Shown here piece by piece: positions 18,369 through 29,795 of a stretch of 64,000 nt of DNA. The position numbers were made by a program, and so were the translations under genes. The notes beneath the pieces were generated by a model. It was not told the origin of the DNA and did no database searches. It saw only the letters and a list, made by a program, of their open reading frames with translations. The stretch's first letter is position 1. The number at the start of each line of letters is the position of its first letter. This DNA is from Bhargavaea beijingensis (GTDB taxonomy: Bacteria; Bacillota; Bacilli; Bacillales_A; Planococcaceae). The DNA is taken from positions 123,230-187,229 of the forward strand of contig NZ_FNAR01000004.1 of assembly GCF_900101985.1 (NCBI RefSeq), given 5' to 3'.

Positions 18369-18413
18369 GCCCAACGCTTGCGCTTTTTGGGCACAGTCGC
18401 CGTTGTCACGGCG
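18369..18413 (-). other. Two hairpins in the miaA-hfq gap
   Basis: GCCCAA/TTGGGC (18369-18392) and CGCCGT-TGTC-ACGGCG (18398-18413) can both form in RNA from the minus strand, between the miaA stop and the hfq ribosome binding site. They may set the hfq level; no clear promoter is seen here. Confidence 0.4.
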
Positions 18414-18444
18414 TTGTTGCCGCGGTGTCGGCATGGGCCCTATG

Positions 18445-19395
18445 TTATGTATTCCGTTCCGGCGGCCCAAAATCCTTCATGAATCCGAGTATTTTTTGCG
18501 TATTCTGACGGGTCCCTTCCAGAGCATCCAGCCAGTGCACGTCCAGCTTGTTCCGGAAATAGGTGAACTGCCGCTTGGCAAAGCGCCTGGTGTTTCGCTT
18601 GATCAGCTCCAGGGCCTGTTCCAAGTCCACCCCGCCTCCCAAATAGGCCTCAATCTCACGGTAACCGATTGCCTTCATGGATTGGTTCTCGCCGAAACCG
18701 GCATCCACCAGGCTGCGGACTTCCTCGATCCATCCGGCTTCCACCATCAGGTCCACCCTGCGGTTGATCCGTTCATAGAGAACGCTCCGGTCAAGTTCAA
18801 GACCGACCAGAAGATGGTTGTAAAGCGGTGCGGCACCGTCCTTTCCCTCTGTTTCCTTTTTCGTTTTTCCGGTCAATGCCGCGATCTCGAGCGCCCGCAT
18901 CACCCTGCGTGTGTTATTCGGATGAATCTCCGCAGCCGATACCGGGTCGCGCTTTTTCAGCAAGTCATGGAGATTTTCCGGTCCCTTTTCCCGCAGCATC
19001 CGCTCAAGGCTCCGCCTGAGTTCGGGGTCTTCCTTTTGCTCAGTAAAACGGTAATCATACAGGACCGACTGCACATACAGCCCCGTGCCTCCTGTGATGA
19101 TCGGCAACCTTCCCCTGGAGCGGATCTCTGCTATCTTCTCCCTGACGAGCCGCTGGTAGTCGGCAACCGAGAACTCATCCCCCGGCCCGAGAATATCAAA
19201 CAAATGGTGCGGCACACCCCGCATCTCATCCGGCGCAATCTTTGCGGTACCGATATCCAGGCCGCGGTATACTTGGAACGCATCGCCATTGATGACTTCC
19301 CCGCCAGTTGCTTCGGCGAGACTGACGCTCAAGTCGGTCTTGCCCGACGCAGTCGGTCCGACAATTGCGACCACTTCAGGTCCATTTCCGCTCAT
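18445..19395 (-). CDS. miaA: tRNA dimethylallyltransferase MiaA
   Basis: Adds the isopentenyl group to A37 of tRNAs reading UNN codons. 316 residues. P-loop GPTASGKT near the N-terminus, the catalytic Asp region NGDAFQVYRGLDIGTAK, PHHLFDIL, the GGTGLY motif, and RRVMRALEI. The ATG at 19395 overlaps the stop of the upstream hydrolase (ATGA), suggesting translational coupling; a GTG at 19407 is an alternative. The partner gene miaB, which acts after MiaA, is missing from its usual place near ricA in this window. Confidence 0.96.
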   Translation of the reverse strand: MSGNGPEVVAIVGPTASGKTDLSVSLAEATGGEVINGDAFQVYRGLDIGTAKIAPDEMRGVPHHLFDILGPGDEFSVADYQRLVREKIAEIRSRGRLPIITGGTGLYVQSVLYDYRFTEQKEDPELRRSLERMLREKGPENLHDLLKKRDPVSAAEIHPNNTRRVMRALEIAALTGKTKKETEGKDGAAPLYNHLLVGLELDRSVLYERINRRVDLMVEAGWIEEVRSLVDAGFGENQSMKAIGYREIEAYLGGGVDLEQALELIKRNTRRFAKRQFTYFRNKLDVHWLDALEGTRQNTQKILGFMKDFGPPERNT

Positions 19396-20303
19396 GACTC
19401 CAGCCACTCCGTGATGAACCCGGTGATACGGCCCTTTTTCGGGGAAAAGAGAATTTCATGCCGGCCACCTTCCACCAAGTAAACGGTGATATTACTGACC
19501 CCATTTTCCGCGTACTGTCGGGCGACAGTCCAAATTCCAGCTCCGTTCTTTCCTACAGGATCCTCAGAACCTGAGATCATAAGAATCGGAAGATCGGCGG
19601 GTGTCCTGCGGATTTCACGGTCGTCGTGGATCAGGTCAAGGCCATCGAACAGGTCGGCGAAAAAACCGGTGGTTGAGACGAATCCCGAGTCTTCGTCATC
19701 CAGATACTCCTTGATTGCATCCTGGTCTTCATTCAGCCAGTCAAACGGTGTCACTGCGTCCGGAAATTGAAGATTGAAGCGGCCGAATGTCAGGGAGTTC
19801 AGCAGCTGATTCGGCTCTTTTTTCATCCCTGCGGCAGCATATCGGGAGGCGATGATGCGGCCTGCCCTGATGGCAGGTCCGGGATGGTCTCCCGACCCCA
19901 TGAAGATTGCCCGGTCCAAGAGATGCCCATAGCGCTGGGAGTATCGTCTTGCTACAAATGACCCCATGCTGTGGCCGAAGATTGTGAACGAGGGGGAGGG
20001 ATGGCTGGCCCGCAGGAGGGAAGTCACTTCATGGACGTCCTGCACCACCCGCTCAAACCCGTCTTCATCGGCGAAGTAACCCCTGGTCCCATTCAGCCTG
20101 ACCGTATTACCATGACCTCTGTGATCATGTCCGCTTACGATAAAGCCTGCCTGATTAAGCGCCCCGGCAAACTCTTCGTAGCGGCCGATGTGTTCCGCCA
20201 TCCCATGAAGCAAATGAACATGACCTTTCGGCGGCCCTTCCGGCTCTGCCAGAAAAGCGCTGACCATGTGGCCGTCGGTCATATGCATGGTTATCCTTTC
20301 CAA
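19392..20303 (-). CDS. Alpha/beta hydrolase, lysophospholipase/monoacylglycerol lipase type
   Basis: 303-residue serine hydrolase without signal peptide. LLHGMAEHIGRYEEF and GHDHRGHG are typical of PldB/serine aminopeptidase S33-type lipases. The nucleophile is in FGHSMGSF, Asp in SGSEDPVG, His in EGGRHEILF. The likely start is TTG at 20303, eight bases after AAGGAGGG; an ATG at 20288 after AAAGGATAACC is the alternative. It sits 13 bases after glpD and overlaps miaA, so it may release glycerol or fatty acids for the glycerol pathway, but that link is inference. Confidence 0.85.
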   Translation of the reverse strand: MERITMHMTDGHMVSAFLAEPEGPPKGHVHLLHGMAEHIGRYEEFAGALNQAGFIVSGHDHRGHGNTVRLNGTRGYFADEDGFERVVQDVHEVTSLLRASHPSPSFTIFGHSMGSFVARRYSQRYGHLLDRAIFMGSGDHPGPAIRAGRIIASRYAAAGMKKEPNQLLNSLTFGRFNLQFPDAVTPFDWLNEDQDAIKEYLDDEDSGFVSTTGFFADLFDGLDLIHDDREIRRTPADLPILMISGSEDPVGKNGAGIWTVARQYAENGVSNITVYLVEGGRHEILFSPKKGRITGFITEWLES

Positions 20304-20316
20304 CCGATCACCCTCC

Positions 20317-21948
20317 TTACTGACCCGCCGCCTCACTGATGGCATGGTCGAGTTCTTCTGACATCCTTGCTTTTTCTTCCGGTGACAAGAAAAGCAGTTC
20401 CGTCATATAATCCGTGATTTTCTTTCCTTCTTCGCGCACCCTCCCGGCATCAAAAAACAACCAGCCGGTTCTCCTGACTAGAAAATCGGCAGGAGTGGCC
20501 GCCATTTCCTCGTGTATGGCGTAAAGGACTCTGCCCCTGACAGCAGCCGAGAGTCCGGCGCCATCGCCCGCTGTGTGTGCAAACCGGAACACCAAATCGG
20601 CATTTGTTCCGTAGAAAGCGGCAATTTCCCGTCCTTCCTTGCGTGTAAGGCCATATAATTCCGCTTCTTTTGCCTTGCCTTCGATAAAGGCATCCAGCTC
20701 GCCGGGATCGCCAAACTCACCACCCGACAAACGGAGCGCTTTAGTGACGCAGGGGCCGTACGCGCGATTTTTCGAACGCCGGACAATCCGGTCTACGGCA
20801 TCTTCGGCCATTTTCCGGTAACCGGTCAGCTTGCCGCCGGCCATTGTGAGAAGGCCTGATTCAGATTCCCAGATTTCATCCTTTCGGGAAATTTCTGAAG
20901 GATCTTTGCCTTCTTCATGGATCAGCGGCCGGACACCTGCCCAGGTGGACTCCACATCTGCCCTGGACAGAAGGAGTCCCGGGAACATGCCGTTCGCCGC
21001 GTTCAGCAAGTACTCCACATCTTCGTCCGTTGCCGCAACATCTTCCGGATCTCCATCATAAAACGTATCGGTCGTGCCGACATAGGCTTTACCGTCTCTC
21101 GGAATGGCAAAAATCATCCTGCCGTCAGGGCTGTCAAAATAGACGGCCTGCCTTAATGGGAAACGGGATTGGCTGATGACGATATGGCTTCCCTTTGAAA
21201 GCTTGAGATGCTTGTCGTTATCGAAGGCATCCAGGCTTCTTACTTCATCCACCCACGGACCGGCGGCATTGATGACGTGGTCAGCGTCCACGCGGATCCG
21301 GCTGCCATCCAGCCGATCCCGGAGGAAGGCACCGGCGACTTTGCCTTCCTTGTCATAAAGCAGTTCCTCCGCCCGGCAGTGGTTCAGGCAGAGCGCACCT
21401 TTCTCCGCAGCTTTTTTAAGTACTTCGATGGTCAGTCGGGCATCATCCGTACGGTATTCCACATAGTGGCCACCCCCCAGAAGACCATCCCGCTTGAGAA
21501 GCGGTTCCAGCCGGAGGGTTTCTTCCGGTGACAGCATCGTCCGGCGCTCGACTTTTTCGACGCCGGCCAGCCGGTCATACACCGCAAGCCCTGCGGATGT
21601 CATAAACGGTCCGAACGTGCCGCCCTTATGGAACGGCAGAAGCATCCTTTCCGGCTCCGTCACATGGGGAGCGTTCTCATACACAACTTTCCGTTCGCGT
21701 CCGGTCTCCGCCACAATCTTCAGGTCCATCTGCTTCAGATAGCGGAGACCTCCGTGGATCAGTTTTGTCGATCTGCTTGATGTTCCTTCAGCGAAATCCT
21801 GCATGTCAACGAGCAGGACGGACATCCCCCGGGTGACGGCGTCCAGCGCGATGCCCGCACCGGTGATGCCGCCGCCGATGACGAGAAGTTCAAAACGGAA
21901 CCTGGAGGCATGCTGTTTCATTTTCGGTCTGAGCAATGTCGAAAACAT
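20317..21948 (-). CDS. glpD: Aerobic glycerol-3-phosphate dehydrogenase
   Basis: FAD-dependent, membrane-associated enzyme passing electrons from glycerol-3-phosphate to menaquinone. 543 residues (B. subtilis 555). The FAD-binding GGGITG is at residues 25-30; TSSRSTKLIHGGLRYL, the NAAGPWVDEV loop and GGKLTGYRKMAEDAVD near the C-terminus are all family hallmarks. The ATG at 21948 follows AAGGGAGTGG; an earlier in-frame start lacks a site. It follows glpK by 14 bases, so phosphorylation and oxidation of glycerol are co-expressed. Confidence 0.97.
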   Translation of the reverse strand: MFSTLLRPKMKQHASRFRFELLVIGGGITGAGIALDAVTRGMSVLLVDMQDFAEGTSSRSTKLIHGGLRYLKQMDLKIVAETGRERKVVYENAPHVTEPERMLLPFHKGGTFGPFMTSAGLAVYDRLAGVEKVERRTMLSPEETLRLEPLLKRDGLLGGGHYVEYRTDDARLTIEVLKKAAEKGALCLNHCRAEELLYDKEGKVAGAFLRDRLDGSRIRVDADHVINAAGPWVDEVRSLDAFDNDKHLKLSKGSHIVISQSRFPLRQAVYFDSPDGRMIFAIPRDGKAYVGTTDTFYDGDPEDVAATDEDVEYLLNAANGMFPGLLLSRADVESTWAGVRPLIHEEGKDPSEISRKDEIWESESGLLTMAGGKLTGYRKMAEDAVDRIVRRSKNRAYGPCVTKALRLSGGEFGDPGELDAFIEGKAKEAELYGLTRKEGREIAAFYGTNADLVFRFAHTAGDGAGLSAAVRGRVLYAIHEEMAATPADFLVRRTGWLFFDAGRVREEGKKITDYMTELLFLSPEEKARMSEELDHAISEAAGQ

Positions 21949-21962
21949 GGTTGCCACTCCCT

Positions 21963-25416
<3,454 letters not shown>

Positions 25417-25420
25417 CCGA

Positions 25421-28006
25421 TCACCTTCCGTTCCGTTTAAGTCGTTCCTGCATACCGTGGATCCACTGGAAGACATCCATCGGCGTCATGCGGAGAAGAT
25501 CCAGCTCTTCGATTTCACTTGCAAGACTGGAATGGGCCCTGCCCGCCGTGGTCGGGTCCACTTCTTCCCCTACTTCATCAAACAACGACAGTTGCCCTTC
25601 CGGTTCCGTGAGAGGTTCAGCGGCCGGCCGCTCCGCTTCGAATTCACCGAGCAGCTCATCCGCACGGCGGATGACGCTTTCCGGGAGCCCGGCGAGCTCC
25701 GCCACCTGAATTCCGTAGCTTTTGTCTGCCGCCCCGTCCTTTACTTTGTGAAGAAAAATGACACGGCCATTTTGCTCGGCTGCAGCCACGTGAACGTTTT
25801 TCAGCCGGCCGAGCGTATCGGAAAGCTCTGTCAGTTCATGGTAATGCGTGGAGAACAGCGTATTGGCCCCAATATTATCATGAATATGTTCCATCATGGC
25901 CTGTGCGAGCGCCATCCCATCGTAAGTTGACGTTCCCCTGCCGATCTCGTCAAAGAGAAGCAGGCTGTCCGGCGTCGCATTCGCGAGCGCAAGCCGCGAT
26001 TCCATCATCTCGACCATGAATGTGCTTTGTCCTCCGGCCAGATCGTCCGCCGCGCCGATGCGCGTGAAGATCTGATCGGTCACAGGAAGTTCTGCCCTGT
26101 CCGCCGGAACAAAACAGCCGATCTGCGCCATAATGACTGTCAGTGCGACCTGCCTCATGTATGTACTTTTTCCTGACATGTTCGGTCCCGTGATCAGCAA
26201 CATGTTCGATCCTTCATCCAGAACACAATCGTTCGGAACGTAAGTGCCGTCATCCAGCATCTTTTCCACGACCGGATGCCTGCCTCCGATGATGTTCATC
26301 CCACGTCCCTCGTTAAATACAGGCTTCACAAACCGGTATTTCTCCGATACTTCCGCAAACGCGGTCAGAACGTCCAACGTGCTGAGCCGGTCAGCCAAGG
26401 ACTGGATCTCAGGGATATGGCGTTTCACCTCATCCCTCACCGCCTGGAACAGTTCCGTTTCGAGAAGAAGCGCCTCTTCGTCGGCATTCAGGATGATGGC
26501 TTCCTTTTCCTTCAGTTCCGGTGTAATGTACCGCTCCGCATTGGCAAGCGTCTGCTTCCGTTCGTAGCGTTCCTGGTCCACCAGGTGCACATTCGACTTG
26601 GTCACCTCGATATAGTATCCGAATACCCTGTTGTATCCGACTTTAAGCGATTTGATGCCGGATTTACGGCGTTCTTCAGCTTCCAGCGCGGCGATCCAGT
26701 CCTTGCCGTTCCTGGATGCATCCCGAAGTTCGTCCAGCCGGGCATGATACCCTTCCCGGATCACTCCGCCTTCCTTGTTGCTGATCGGAGGATCATCCGT
26801 AATTGCCCGTTCGAGAATGGCGAGGACATCGGCGCACGGATTGATCGCCTCCGCCATTCCGTTCAGCTTTTCTCCCCCGGAAGCCCCAAGTGAACCGCGG
26901 ATCGGCGCTGCCTGGGAAAGGGACCGGCGCAGTTGAGCCAGTTCGCGGCCGGTTGCATTGCCGAGCGCCACCTTTCCCGCAAGCCGTTCGATATCATAGA
27001 CACCCTTAAGCAGTTCCCGGACTTCTCCGCGCACGAAAAAGTCCTCGATCAGTTCTTCGACCGCTTCGGTCCGTTCCAGAATGGCGGCCCTGTCGGCCAG
27101 CGGTTCATGGATCCACTGCTTGAGTTTCCTGCCGCCCATGGCCGTGACCGTTTCATCCAGCAGCCAGAAAAGCGAGCCTTTTTCACCCCCGCCCCGGATT
27201 GATTGGACCAGCTCCAGGTTCCTCCTGGAATTGGGATCGATCAAGAGAACAGAGTTCCGCTCCCGGTAGACGATGGGCTGAAGATGGGTCAGCGCCCGCT
27301 TTTGAGTGCGCTCGAGATAACGGAGCAGCCGGGCGGCGGAAGGTCGGATCGGCGCAGGACAAGAACCGGTGAGTGACGCCTCCCAGTCCTGATCCGCTTC
27401 CTCGTTTTCGATGGAGAGCAGAATGGACCGGGCCTGCGCCTGCTCGTGCAGGTCCAGATACAGCTCATCCGGAACGACGATCTCCCGGATCTGGAGAGCT
27501 TCCGCTTCCGATATGAGCGATTTCGGATCGCGCCCCCCATAGGTCGCCGTCCCCTCTCCGGTCGACAGGTCGATGCGCACAAGGGCGTAATCTCCGTCAC
27601 CCGTCCTTCCCGCAGAGCCAATGTAGACATTCGACTTTTCTCCGATTGTCCGGCCCTCAGTCAGCGTTCCCGGCGTGATCAGCTGTATGACCTCCCGCCT
27701 GACAATGCCCTTGGCCAGCGCAGGATCTTCCGTCTGCTCGCAAATCGCGACCTTATATCCTTTCCGGACAAGTGTCTCGATATATCCCGCGGATGAATGG
27801 TACGGAACCCCGCACATCGGAATCTTTCCATTCTGGCCTCCATCCCTGGAAGTCAGGGTGATTTCGAGAATCTGTGACGCGTTGAGCGCATCCTCGAAAA
27901 ACATCTCGTAAAAATCCCCGAGCCTGAAAAACAGGAAGGCGTCCTTATAGTCTTCTTTGATCTCCAAATATTGTCTCATCATAGGTGTCAATGTTTTCAC
28001 TGCCAT
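25421..28006 (-). CDS. mutS: DNA mismatch repair protein MutS
   Basis: 861 residues. Mismatch-binding GDFYEMF (Phe-Tyr-Glu wedge) near the N-terminus, connector, core and clamp domains, then the ABC-type ATPase: Walker A GPNMSGKS, STFMVEMME and DEIGRGTSTYDG, and the helix-turn-helix ADELLGEFE. A C-terminal tail carries the beta-clamp-type QLSLF motif. The ATG at 28006 gives MAVKTLTPMMRQY, aligned with B. subtilis MutS. It heads the mutS-mutL-glpK-glpD run; a good TATAAT lies upstream at 28050-28055 without a clear -35. Confidence 0.97.
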   Translation of the reverse strand: MAVKTLTPMMRQYLEIKEDYKDAFLFFRLGDFYEMFFEDALNASQILEITLTSRDGGQNGKIPMCGVPYHSSAGYIETLVRKGYKVAICEQTEDPALAKGIVRREVIQLITPGTLTEGRTIGEKSNVYIGSAGRTGDGDYALVRIDLSTGEGTATYGGRDPKSLISEAEALQIREIVVPDELYLDLHEQAQARSILLSIENEEADQDWEASLTGSCPAPIRPSAARLLRYLERTQKRALTHLQPIVYRERNSVLLIDPNSRRNLELVQSIRGGGEKGSLFWLLDETVTAMGGRKLKQWIHEPLADRAAILERTEAVEELIEDFFVRGEVRELLKGVYDIERLAGKVALGNATGRELAQLRRSLSQAAPIRGSLGASGGEKLNGMAEAINPCADVLAILERAITDDPPISNKEGGVIREGYHARLDELRDASRNGKDWIAALEAEERRKSGIKSLKVGYNRVFGYYIEVTKSNVHLVDQERYERKQTLANAERYITPELKEKEAIILNADEEALLLETELFQAVRDEVKRHIPEIQSLADRLSTLDVLTAFAEVSEKYRFVKPVFNEGRGMNIIGGRHPVVEKMLDDGTYVPNDCVLDEGSNMLLITGPNMSGKSTYMRQVALTVIMAQIGCFVPADRAELPVTDQIFTRIGAADDLAGGQSTFMVEMMESRLALANATPDSLLLFDEIGRGTSTYDGMALAQAMMEHIHDNIGANTLFSTHYHELTELSDTLGRLKNVHVAAAEQNGRVIFLHKVKDGAADKSYGIQVAELAGLPESVIRRADELLGEFEAERPAAEPLTEPEGQLSLFDEVGEEVDPTTAGRAHSSLASEIEELDLLRMTPMDVFQWIHGMQERLKRNGR

Positions 28007-28068
28007 CGTTGCCACAACTCCCGTAAACCTCAGTATTCCTTCAATTATATCAGACACCGCGCACAACA

Positions 28069-28094
28069 GAAAAAGCCGGGGAAGCTCCCCGGCC
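28069..28094 (-). terminator. Terminator after cotE
   Basis: On the minus strand GCCGGGGA-GC-TCCCCGGC (8-base stem with a short loop) followed by TTTTT, just after the cotE stop. Confidence 0.88.
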
Positions 28095-28096
28095 TC

Positions 28097-28687
28097 TTAA
28101 AGCGAACTGGAATCCTTGTCTGACCCGCCTTTGTGGTCACCAAAGTCTTTTTTATAACCTTTGCCGTCCCCATGCCCACTTGAAGAAGAAGAAGAAGAAG
28201 AAGAACTCTCATCGTCAAAACGCCATTCTTCCTCGAAATCATGCGGATGGACCTGCACGCACACCTTCGTCTCCCCAACCACCTCGGCAAGGAGTTCACG
28301 CTCGACCGAAACGCTGAATTTTTCTCCGCACTTGGTGATGACCGCTTCGGTGCAGTTCGGCTGCTGGATGACCTTGATGTACACATCTTCCGGGCCGCCG
28401 GTCGCGCCGTCACGATAGTGGAGGCGGACACGGTCCTTGTAGCTGATCGTTTCCGTGTAAACTGACGTCTTGGAATGATCGTGATGGGAATACCAGACGT
28501 TGATGTCGAACTTGCCGTACACCTCTACATACTTCCCATACTTTTTGGACTGATGGGTGTGGTTGATGATCCAGCAGCCCAGGATGCCCGACGGCTTATT
28601 CGGCGGCCGGAGCACCTCCGTCGACTCCGATCTCTTCTTTCCTTTGGCAACTACCGCTTTCGTGACAATTTGCCGTAAGTTTTTCAG
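28097..28687 (-). CDS. cotE: Outer spore coat morphogenetic protein CotE
   Basis: CotE directs assembly of the outer spore coat. 196 residues by the start proposed here. The core (QIVTKAVVAKG, GCWIINHTH, INVWYSHHDHSKT, QQPNCTEAVI, EREL-LAEVVGETKV) matches B. subtilis CotE closely. The C-terminal tail is different: ten consecutive Ser near residue 165, then a Gly/His/Lys/Asp-rich end instead of the acidic tail. The only standard start, TTG at 28693, is one base from the AAGGAGG site. A CTG at 28687 stands at ideal 7-base spacing and aligns with the Met of B. subtilis CotE, so CTG is the likely start. Confidence 0.92.
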   Translation of the reverse strand: MKNLRQIVTKAVVAKGKKRSESTEVLRPPNKPSGILGCWIINHTHQSKKYGKYVEVYGKFDINVWYSHHDHSKTSVYTETISYKDRVRLHYRDGATGGPEDVYIKVIQQPNCTEAVITKCGEKFSVSVERELLAEVVGETKVCVQVHPHDFEEEWRFDDESSSSSSSSSSGHGDGKGYKKDFGDHKGGSDKDSSSL

Positions 28688-28716
28688 GGTCAACCCTCCT
28701 TCTTCGGTTCACTTCC

Positions 28717-28743
28717 ATCCTATGCAACATACGCCCAGGAAGT
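28717..28743 (-). promoter_or_regulatory. Possible sporulation promoter of cotE
   Basis: On the minus strand CATAGGAT (28717-28724) fits the -10 of mother-cell sigma factors (CATANNNT), with an AC 17 bases upstream (28742-28743) as a sigma-K-like -35. The match is short and overlaps the edge of the ricA terminator. Confidence 0.35.
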
Positions 28744-28777
28744 GAAAAAAGCCCAAAGGAATTTCTTCCTTCGGACT
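28744..28777 (-). terminator. Terminator after ricA
   Basis: On the minus strand AGTCCGAAGGAA/TTCCTTTGGGCT, a 12-base stem with two G-U pairs and 4-base loop, followed by six T. Confidence 0.8.
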
Positions 28778-28782
28778 TTCGG

Positions 28783-29214
28783 TCATTTTTTGCCGCCGGG
28801 AGCATTGCGGACCATGGAGCCGGTCTCGCCGCGGAGCAAGTCGCCCCCGGTCGATTCGATGATCTGGTTGGTCACATTGTTGGCGATCGTATTGGAGACG
28901 AGCTGGAGCAATTGGTTCACTTCGATCTGAGATTGTTTGAACTCCTGGACAATCGGCACTTCGTCGATTTCTTTCTCGATCTGCTCGATTTTATTTTCAA
29001 CGAGCCCGAATGCTCGTTCCTTGCCGTATTGCTGGAAGTTGACAGCCTGTTTCTGGAGGCTCTTCAGGCTTGCAATCTTCTCCCGGATTTTCTGATTGTC
29101 GTTGATCTGTGCTTCAGCGCGCTTGAAGAAGTCCACTTCCTCAGTGCGGGCGATCATATCGGCTAGCTCTTTCGCCTTTTCAATGATCTCGTGTTTCGTG
29201 TATGTCTTTTCCAT
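28783..29214 (-). CDS. ricA: RicA (YmcA), subunit of the RNase Y specificity complex
   Basis: 143 residues, mostly helical (YlbF/YmcA fold). EEVDFFKRAEAQIN, LQKQAVN and the C-terminal TGGDLL-GETGS match B. subtilis YmcA. With RicF and RicT it guides RNase Y in mRNA maturation and affects competence, biofilm and sporulation. The ATG at 29214 (eight bases after AAGG) is chosen; another ATG is at 29217. No cysteine occurs in the whole protein, although the B. subtilis protein has a C-terminal one linked to the complex's Fe-S cluster. It has its own promoter at 29300-29329. miaB, which normally precedes it, is absent. Confidence 0.93.
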   Translation of the reverse strand: MEKTYTKHEIIEKAKELADMIARTEEVDFFKRAEAQINDNQKIREKIASLKSLQKQAVNFQQYGKERAFGLVENKIEQIEKEIDEVPIVQEFKQSQIEVNQLLQLVSNTIANNVTNQIIESTGGDLLRGETGSMVRNAPGGKK

Positions 29215-29299
29215 CATATCCACCTTTTCTGCCGTCCGCTGGTTTGCCGGGGCGGCAATCGGACAATTTTTAGCCGGCCGGAGCCGGGTGATTTCCCTC

Positions 29300-29329
29300 A
29301 TTATACGAAACTTGGATGCGGCCAGACAA
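29300..29329 (-). promoter_or_regulatory. ricA promoter (sigma-A)
   Basis: On the minus strand TTGTCT (29324-29329), 18 bases, TATAAT (29300-29305), in the 211-base gap between spoVS and ricA. Confidence 0.65.
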
Positions 29330-29389
29330 GCCGGGCGCCCGAATGTCGGCACATTGACACATCTCGGCGGCCCTGACAGCCGCCTCCCA

Positions 29390-29419
29390 AAACCGAACGG
29401 CCTCCCGCAACGGGAGGCC
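29390..29419 (-). terminator. Possible terminator after spoVS
   Basis: GGCCTCCCG-CAA-CGGGAGGCC, a perfect 9-base stem right after the spoVS stop. The following T run (GTTCGGTTTTGG) is weak. Confidence 0.6.
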
Positions 29420-29425
29420 GACAAC

Positions 29426-29692
29426 TCATCGTTTTCTTTTTTCCACGAGCAGCTTCATCGCGGTCCGTTCCTCTCCCGCGATCAGGATATCGGTAAAGGC
29501 CGGCGAGCAGGTCAGGTCATTGCCGCTTGGTGCGACAAATCCTCTTGCGATGGCGACGGCCTTGACGGCCTGGTTGAGCGCTCCGGCCCCGACAGCCTGC
29601 ATTTCCGCATATCCTTTCTCCCGGATGACCGCGACGAGTGCTCCTGCGACAGAATTCGGATTGGAGCGTGAAGATACTTTCAATGAGTCCAT
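29426..29692 (-). CDS. spoVS: Stage V sporulation protein S
   Basis: 88 residues, an Alba-like nucleic-acid-binding fold conserved in spore formers. GAGALNQAVKAVAIARG and FVAPSG are nearly identical to B. subtilis SpoVS (86 residues); the end adds KRKR. It is needed for coat assembly and progress past stage V in B. subtilis. A perfect 7-base hairpin CATGGAA/TTCCATG (29719-29740) lies in the 103-base upstream region. I could not find a clear sigma-H promoter there. Confidence 0.97.
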   Translation of the reverse strand: MDSLKVSSRSNPNSVAGALVAVIREKGYAEMQAVGAGALNQAVKAVAIARGFVAPSGNDLTCSPAFTDILIAGEERTAMKLLVEKRKR

Positions 29693-29795
29693 GCCTATCC
29701 CTCCTGTTTTTCCGCTTTCATGGAACCGGACTCTTCCATGCCTTATTGTATGCGGGGCGCAGATGGCGCATGAACACAGAGCCGGGATGGCCGGA

